Assembly: GCA_017407905.1 (NCBI GenBank) | Contig: JAFQVS010000089.1 | Coordinates: 1-37,539 of the forward strand | Direction of reading: 5' to 3' | Length of the DNA: 37,539 nucleotides | DNA from: Bacteroidaceae bacterium | Lineage (GTDB): Bacteria; Bacteroidota; Bacteroidia; Bacteroidales; Bacteroidaceae | Shown: in pieces, positions 32,940-37,539 of the stretch | How the letters are laid out: each line of letters begins with the position of its first letter | Position numbering within the stretch: position 1 is the stretch's first letter | The notes under the pieces: model-generated | Told to the model about the DNA's origin: nothing | Seen by the model: the letters and a program-made list of their open reading frames with translations, nothing else | The model's database searches: none | Translations under genes and position numbers: made by a program

Positions 32940-34601
32940 ATGAAAAAAGATTTGATGCTCCCCGACTATCTTTTTGAAATTAGCTGGGAGGTATGTAACA
33001 AAGTTGGAGGTATATACACTGTACTCTCTACAAAAGCCGAGACAATTTCGCGTATTGACGGCCTTAACGCCATCTACATTGGTCCCGACCTTTGGACCGA
33101 GCAAGAGAACCCCCTCTTTACCGAGGATAAACGATTGTGGCGTAACTGGCGCAACAGCGTGGCCGATGAGAAATTCAAGGTACGCTGCGGATATTGGGAG
33201 ATTCCCGGACGCCCTAAGGTAATATTGGTTGACTTTGACGGCTATTTCGACGAGAAAGAGAGCTTCTACTATATGCTGTGGGATAATTATAAGGTTGACT
33301 CGCTTCACGCCTACGGCGATTACGACGACTCGGTTATCTTCGGATATGCCGTGGGACGCGTAATAGAGAGCTTCTATAAGTATCATCTTGGCCAGAAAGA
33401 TAATGTCGTGGTGCAGGCCCACGAGTGGCAGAGCGGCAGTGCAGCCCTGTATCTTAAAAAGAATCTGCCTGCGGTGGGAACAATCTTTACAACACACGCA
33501 ACAAGCATAGGACGTTCAATCGCATCGAACGGAAAGCCCCTTTACGACTTTTTCGATGGTTATAATGGCGACCAGATGGCCGATGAGCTTAATGTGCAGT
33601 CGAAGCACTCGATTGAGAAACAGTCGGCACTGAATGTCGATTGCTTCACAACGGTGAGCGAGCTCACAGCCAAAGAGTGTCAACAGCTTATCGAGCGTAA
33701 GATTGACGTAATTCTTGAGAATGGATTCGAGAAGGACTTTGTACCCTCGGGCGCCGAATTTGAGAAGCGTCGCGCCGAGGCTCGCGCAGCACGCCTTAGA
33801 GTGGCGCGTGCCCTTACCGGCGACAAAATAGCGGACGACGCTATTATAATAGGTATCGGCGGACGTATGGAGATGCGCAACAAGGGAATAGACCTGTTCC
33901 TCGAAACAATGATACGCCTAAAGCACTGCGCACAGCTCAGCCGCGACGTTGTTGCCTTCATCGACGTTCCCGCTTGGTCGGACGTTGCGCGCGGCGACCT
34001 TCAGAAGCGCTTAGCCTCGGGCGAGACAGAGTGGAGCACTCCCTTGCGCGACCCCTATCTGACACACAATCTGTGTAATTTCGAGCACGACGCCATTGCA
34101 CAGACAATCCGTAATATCGGCCTTGCCAACTACGACGGCAAAAGCCGCGTAAAGGTAATTTACGTCCCCTGTTATCTGAAAGGCAGCGACGGCATATTCA
34201 ACAAGGACTACTACGATATTCTCATCGGTAACGACCTCAGCATCTACCCCTCGTACTACGAACCGTGGGGATACACCCCTCTTGAGAGCGCTGCGTTCCA
34301 CATTCCCACCGTTACAACCAACCTTGCCGGCTTCGGTCTTTGGGTAAATTCGGTGCTCGGACATCAGGGTGAGCTAACAGACGGAGTAGCTGTCGTCGAA
34401 AGAAATGATAGCAACTATTTTAATTCAGCCGATGTTATTACAAAAATTATTTGTACCTTTGCAAAAATTTCTGAGGAGGAGGTTGCCGAGAGCCGCCGAA
34501 AAGTAGCCCTTTTGGCCGATAAGGCTCTGTGGAAACACTTTATAAAGAACTACTTACGAGCTTACGACCACGCACTCAGGGCCGCCGCCAAAAGAAAATA
34601 A
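32940..34601 (+). CDS. Glycogen synthase, GT3-like
   Basis: A 553-residue glucosyltransferase that elongates glycogen from a nucleotide sugar. It resembles the eukaryote-type GT3 group rather than GlgA (GT5): LFEISWEVCNKVGGIYTVLSTKA at the N terminus carries the GT3 donor loop, and HEWQSG, TTHATSIGR and SSYYEP-like motifs follow. The catalytic E-x7-E pair is Glu441 and Glu449 in YYEPWGYTPLE, with TTNLAGFG next to it. Its length is below that of yeast or animal GT3 enzymes (about 700), with the regulatory phosphorylation tails missing. It is 97 nt upstream of the phosphorylase gene, and the two are likely cotranscribed. Confidence 0.9.
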   Translation: MKKDLMLPDYLFEISWEVCNKVGGIYTVLSTKAETISRIDGLNAIYIGPDLWTEQENPLFTEDKRLWRNWRNSVADEKFKVRCGYWEIPGRPKVILVDFDGYFDEKESFYYMLWDNYKVDSLHAYGDYDDSVIFGYAVGRVIESFYKYHLGQKDNVVVQAHEWQSGSAALYLKKNLPAVGTIFTTHATSIGRSIASNGKPLYDFFDGYNGDQMADELNVQSKHSIEKQSALNVDCFTTVSELTAKECQQLIERKIDVILENGFEKDFVPSGAEFEKRRAEARAARLRVARALTGDKIADDAIIIGIGGRMEMRNKGIDLFLETMIRLKHCAQLSRDVVAFIDVPAWSDVARGDLQKRLASGETEWSTPLRDPYLTHNLCNFEHDAIAQTIRNIGLANYDGKSRVKVIYVPCYLKGSDGIFNKDYYDILIGNDLSIYPSYYEPWGYTPLESAAFHIPTVTTNLAGFGLWVNSVLGHQGELTDGVAVVERNDSNYFNSADVITKIICTFAKISEEEVAESRRKVALLADKALWKHFIKNYLRAYDHALRAAAKRK

Positions 34602-34698
34602 CAGGCAGAATGTTGTCCGCGTACATACGCACACAAGGCAGCACTCGGCCATTTTAGAGTTTATATAAATTTAGGAACAATAACCATATATTTTAAAT

Positions 34699-37263
34699 AT
34701 GATTGCAATAAGTAATTCTAATCAACCCGCTTGGAAAGCAATTAATGTAAAATCGTACATCCCCGAGTCGTTGATTCGTCTCGAGGAGTTGGCACACAAC
34801 CTTTGGTGGGAGTGGAATCAGGATGCAAAAGACCTGTTCCGTATGCTCGACGCCAAACTTTACGAGGAGTGTGTCGAGAACCCTGTCCTTTTGCTCGAGA
34901 AATTGGGCGTTGAGAAGCTCGACGAGCTCTCAAAGGATAAAAACATTCTGAAGAAACTCGATGAGGTTTATGCAAATTTCCGTGCTTATATGGACGTTAA
35001 GCCCGACGCCAATCGTGCATCGGTAGCTTATTTCTGTATGGAGTATGGTCTTTCGCACGTGCTGAAAATCTACTCGGGTGGTCTTGGTATTCTTGCCGGC
35101 GACTACCTGAAAGAGGCTTCTGACTCGAACGTAGATATGTGCGCGGTAGGTTTCCTCTATCGTTACGGATATTTCTCGCAGTCGCTCTCAATGGACGGCT
35201 CGCAGATTGCCAACTACGAGGCACAGAATTTCAACACTCTGCCCCTCGACCGCGTTTACGAGGCTGACGGCGTTACACCTATGGTTGTAAGCGTGCCCTT
35301 TATGGATTATTTCGTATATGCCAACGTATGGCGCGTAAATGTAGGTCGCGTATCACTCTATCTGCTTGATACAGACTTTGAGATGAACAGCGAATTTGAC
35401 CGTCCCATCACTCACAAGCTCTATGGTGGCGATTGGGAGAACCGCCTCAAGCAAGAGATTCTGCTTGGTATCGGTGGTATGATTATGCTCGAAAAGCTGG
35501 GCATCAAGAAAGATATTTACCACTGCAACGAGGGACACGCTGCTCTGTGCAACCTGTATCGTTTGACACAGTACATCAAGGATGGCTTCTCGTACGAGGA
35601 GGCACTTGAGATTGTACGTTCGTCGAGCCTTTACACAGTTCACACTCCCGTGCCCGCAGGACACGACTATTTCGACGCTACACTCTTCGGTAAATATATG
35701 AAGGGTTACGCTGCACAGCTCAATATCTCTTGGGACGACCTTATGAATCTTGGTCGCACAAATGCCGGCGATGCCAACGAGCGTTTCTGTATGTCAACAT
35801 TTGCTTGCAACACTTGTCAGGAGATTAACGGTGTGAGCCGTCTGCACGGTAAGGTGTCAAAGGATATGTTCGCAGGTATTTGGAAGGGTTATTTCCCCTC
35901 GGAGAATCACGTTGGTTACGTAACTAACGGTGTTCACTTCCCCACGTGGGCTGCTCCCGAGTGGAGAAACTTGTACGATAAGTACTTCGACCCCAACTTT
36001 ATGAAAGACCAATCGAACGCTTCTATTTGGGAGGCTATTCAGAATGTTCCCAACGATACAATCTGGAACACTCGTGTTGCCTTGAAGAAGCGCCTTATCG
36101 AGTACATCCGTCAGGCGTTCCGCGAGAATTGGCTCAAGAATCAGGGCGACCCTATGCGCATCGTTGACGTTGTTAACAAGATTAACCCCGATGCTCTTGT
36201 GATTGGTTTTGCGCGTCGTTTCGCTACTTACAAGCGTGCGCACCTGCTCTTCACCGACCTCGACCGTCTCTCTAAGATTCTGAACAACCCCGAGCGTCCC
36301 GTTCAGTTCCTCTTCGCAGGTAAGGCTCACCCCCACGATGGTGCAGGTCAGGGACTTATCAAGCGTATCATCGAGATTTCTCGTCGTCCCGAGTTTGTAG
36401 GTAAGATTATCTTCCTCGAGAATTATGATATGCAGCTTGCCAAGATGCTGGTTTCGGGTGTGGATATTTGGATGAATACTCCTACACGTCCTCTTGAGGC
36501 ATCGGGTACTTCGGGTGAGAAGGCTCTTATGAACGGTGTACTCAACTTCTCGGTTCTCGATGGTTGGTGGTGCGAGGGTTACAAGCCCGGTGCAGGATGG
36601 GCGCTTAAAGAGAAGCGTACATACCAGAATCAGGAGTTCCAAGACCAGCTCGATGCTGCTACAATCTACACTCTGCTCGAAAGCGAGATTCTTCCTCTGT
36701 ACTACAACCGTGGTAACAAGGCATACAGCGACGAGTGGATACAGTACATCAAGAATTCTATCGCAGGCATCGCTCCTCACTTCACAATGAAGCGTCAGCT
36801 CGATGACTACTATAGCAAATTCTACAACAAGCAGGGCGAGCGTTACCACCATCTTGTGGCTAAGGACTACAAGGCTGCACGCGAGCTTGCAGCTTGGAAA
36901 GAGGCTGTTGCCGCTAAATGGAACGAGATTGAGGTTGTATCGGTTGAGCGCGACTCAAATGTTGACGCAGGTACAATCAACGCAGGTAACAAATACAGCA
37001 TCACATTCAATGTTGACGAGAAGGGCCTCGACGATGCAATCGGTATCGAGCTTGTAACAATTGCAACAGACAAGGATGCCCGCGACTATGTATTCTCGGT
37101 TCAGCCTCTTGAGGTTGTTAAGCGCGAGGGTAACATCTTCACATTCCACACAGACTATGTGATGAACAACGCCGGTAGCTTCAGAATATGCTATCGTATG
37201 TATCCCAAGCACGAGGAGCTTCCTCATCGTCAGGACTTTGCATTTGTTAAGTGGCTTGCTTAA
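34699..37263 (+). CDS. glgP: Alpha-glucan (glycogen) phosphorylase
   Basis: An 854-residue GT35 enzyme that releases glucose-1-phosphate from glycogen or maltodextrin. An N-terminal DUF3417-type segment ([20 protein letters not shown]) is followed by the phosphorylase core ([29 protein letters not shown]). The PLP lysine is Lys608 in [16 protein letters not shown]-terminal Ig-like beta domain runs from about residue 745. It favours GGT, CGT and GCT together with AAC, GAC and TTC, a pattern usually seen in highly expressed genes of this phylum and different from its neighbour. A near -7 box (TAAATTTA) is at about 34665. A terminator follows its stop. Confidence 0.95.
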   Translation: MIAISNSNQPAWKAINVKSYIPESLIRLEELAHNLWWEWNQDAKDLFRMLDAKLYEECVENPVLLLEKLGVEKLDELSKDKNILKKLDEVYANFRAYMDVKPDANRASVAYFCMEYGLSHVLKIYSGGLGILAGDYLKEASDSNVDMCAVGFLYRYGYFSQSLSMDGSQIANYEAQNFNTLPLDRVYEADGVTPMVVSVPFMDYFVYANVWRVNVGRVSLYLLDTDFEMNSEFDRPITHKLYGGDWENRLKQEILLGIGGMIMLEKLGIKKDIYHCNEGHAALCNLYRLTQYIKDGFSYEEALEIVRSSSLYTVHTPVPAGHDYFDATLFGKYMKGYAAQLNISWDDLMNLGRTNAGDANERFCMSTFACNTCQEINGVSRLHGKVSKDMFAGIWKGYFPSENHVGYVTNGVHFPTWAAPEWRNLYDKYFDPNFMKDQSNASIWEAIQNVPNDTIWNTRVALKKRLIEYIRQAFRENWLKNQGDPMRIVDVVNKINPDALVIGFARRFATYKRAHLLFTDLDRLSKILNNPERPVQFLFAGKAHPHDGAGQGLIKRIIEISRRPEFVGKIIFLENYDMQLAKMLVSGVDIWMNTPTRPLEASGTSGEKALMNGVLNFSVLDGWWCEGYKPGAGWALKEKRTYQNQEFQDQLDAATIYTLLESEILPLYYNRGNKAYSDEWIQYIKNSIAGIAPHFTMKRQLDDYYSKFYNKQGERYHHLVAKDYKAARELAAWKEAVAAKWNEIEVVSVERDSNVDAGTINAGNKYSITFNVDEKGLDDAIGIELVTIATDKDARDYVFSVQPLEVVKREGNIFTFHTDYVMNNAGSFRICYRMYPKHEELPHRQDFAFVKWLA

Positions 37264-37283
37264 AAAGTACGCCTGATGACAAT

Positions 37284-37317
37284 AAAAAAGCCGATGGAAA
37301 AATCCATCGGCTTTTTT
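37284..37317 (+). terminator. Intrinsic terminator after glgP
   Basis: A 15-bp perfect stem (37284-37298 with 37303-37317) around an AAAA loop ends in T residues, 20 nt after the glgP stop. It would also work on the minus strand. Confidence 0.9.
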
Positions 37318-37373
37318 ATTGCTGCTTTTTTTAAGAGGGTAGTGCAGAGGCTACTTTTCTTCAATTAAAAAAC

Positions 37374-37539
37374 GGCTCGATAGAAATTTACTGTGGGTAA
37401 GAATCAATAATCTATTTCTAATTTTCAAGAACAGCAGCATATAATACGTACAAAAGGTAACTTTTAATTTATTGCACCATAAAAAAGAAATTCAATGTAG
37501 GTACGATTGTTTTAAGGAAAAAGTGCGAGGTATGTTTAA
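37374..37539 (-). repeat. Dispersed repeat, copy C (inverted)
   Basis: The reverse complement matches copy A at 501-666 over 166 nt with about 11 differences, so it runs opposite to copies A and B. It reaches the end of the window and may continue. It lies 57 nt after the glgP terminator. A short A/T-rich stretch (37318-37373) between them holds nothing recognisable. Confidence 0.8.

Overview
The window looks like chromosomal DNA of a gut-type Bacteroidales (phylum Bacteroidota). This rests on the TAnnTTTG promoter boxes in front of most transcription units, the general lack of Shine-Dalgarno sites, and the gene families present: TamL-type lipoprotein, Wzi-like capsule protein, DUF4919, DUF2764 with a V-type ATPase, and a GT3 glycogen synthase. 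The species cannot be named from the sequence alone. No phage, transposase, CRISPR or plasmid gene was seen.

Layout. 1-860 is gene-free and full of palindromic and repeat DNA. 0.86-3.6 kb holds two small HAD-type hydrolase genes on the minus strand flanking a secreted sialidase on the plus strand. 3.7-8.5 kb is a minus-strand run: SanA-like DUF218 protein, MtgA transglycosylase, a DUF4919 exported protein translationally coupled to a cytoplasmic GH13 amylase, and FabD. 8.6-18.8 kb is a plus-strand surface-polysaccharide operon: a SLBB export protein, a Wzz-like chain-length protein, a Wzx-like flippase, a Wzy-like polymerase, a Wzi-like outer-membrane protein, a small lipoprotein and two glycosyltransferases. 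18.9-24.4 kb has a SpoU-family RNA methyltransferase divergent from a TamL-like outer-membrane assembly lipoprotein, followed by a WalJ/YycJ-like metallo-hydrolase and TyrRS. 24.5 kb carries tRNA-Lys(CUU). 25.05-32.6 kb is a complete-looking V-type ATPase operon in the order E, DUF2764, A, B, D, I, K. 32.9-37.3 kb is a glycogen pair: GT3 synthase and GT35 phosphorylase.

How the parts work together. The polysaccharide operon supplies polymerisation, flipping, export and surface attachment but no priming sugar-phosphate transferase and no BY-kinase, so it must rely on genes elsewhere. The V-ATPase c-subunit carries all five residues known as Na+ ligands in the Enterococcus hirae c-ring, suggesting sodium coupling. 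The GH13 enzyme, glycogen synthase and phosphorylase point to intracellular alpha-glucan storage and turnover.

The most notable unexplained structures are: a 150-166 nt noncoding repeat present three times (near both window ends in opposite orientation, and beside the tRNA); nested palindromes at 376-536; a 48-codon open frame directly after the stop codon of the NT5C-like HAD gene; and an abrupt codon-usage change inside V-ATPase subunit I that continues through subunit K.
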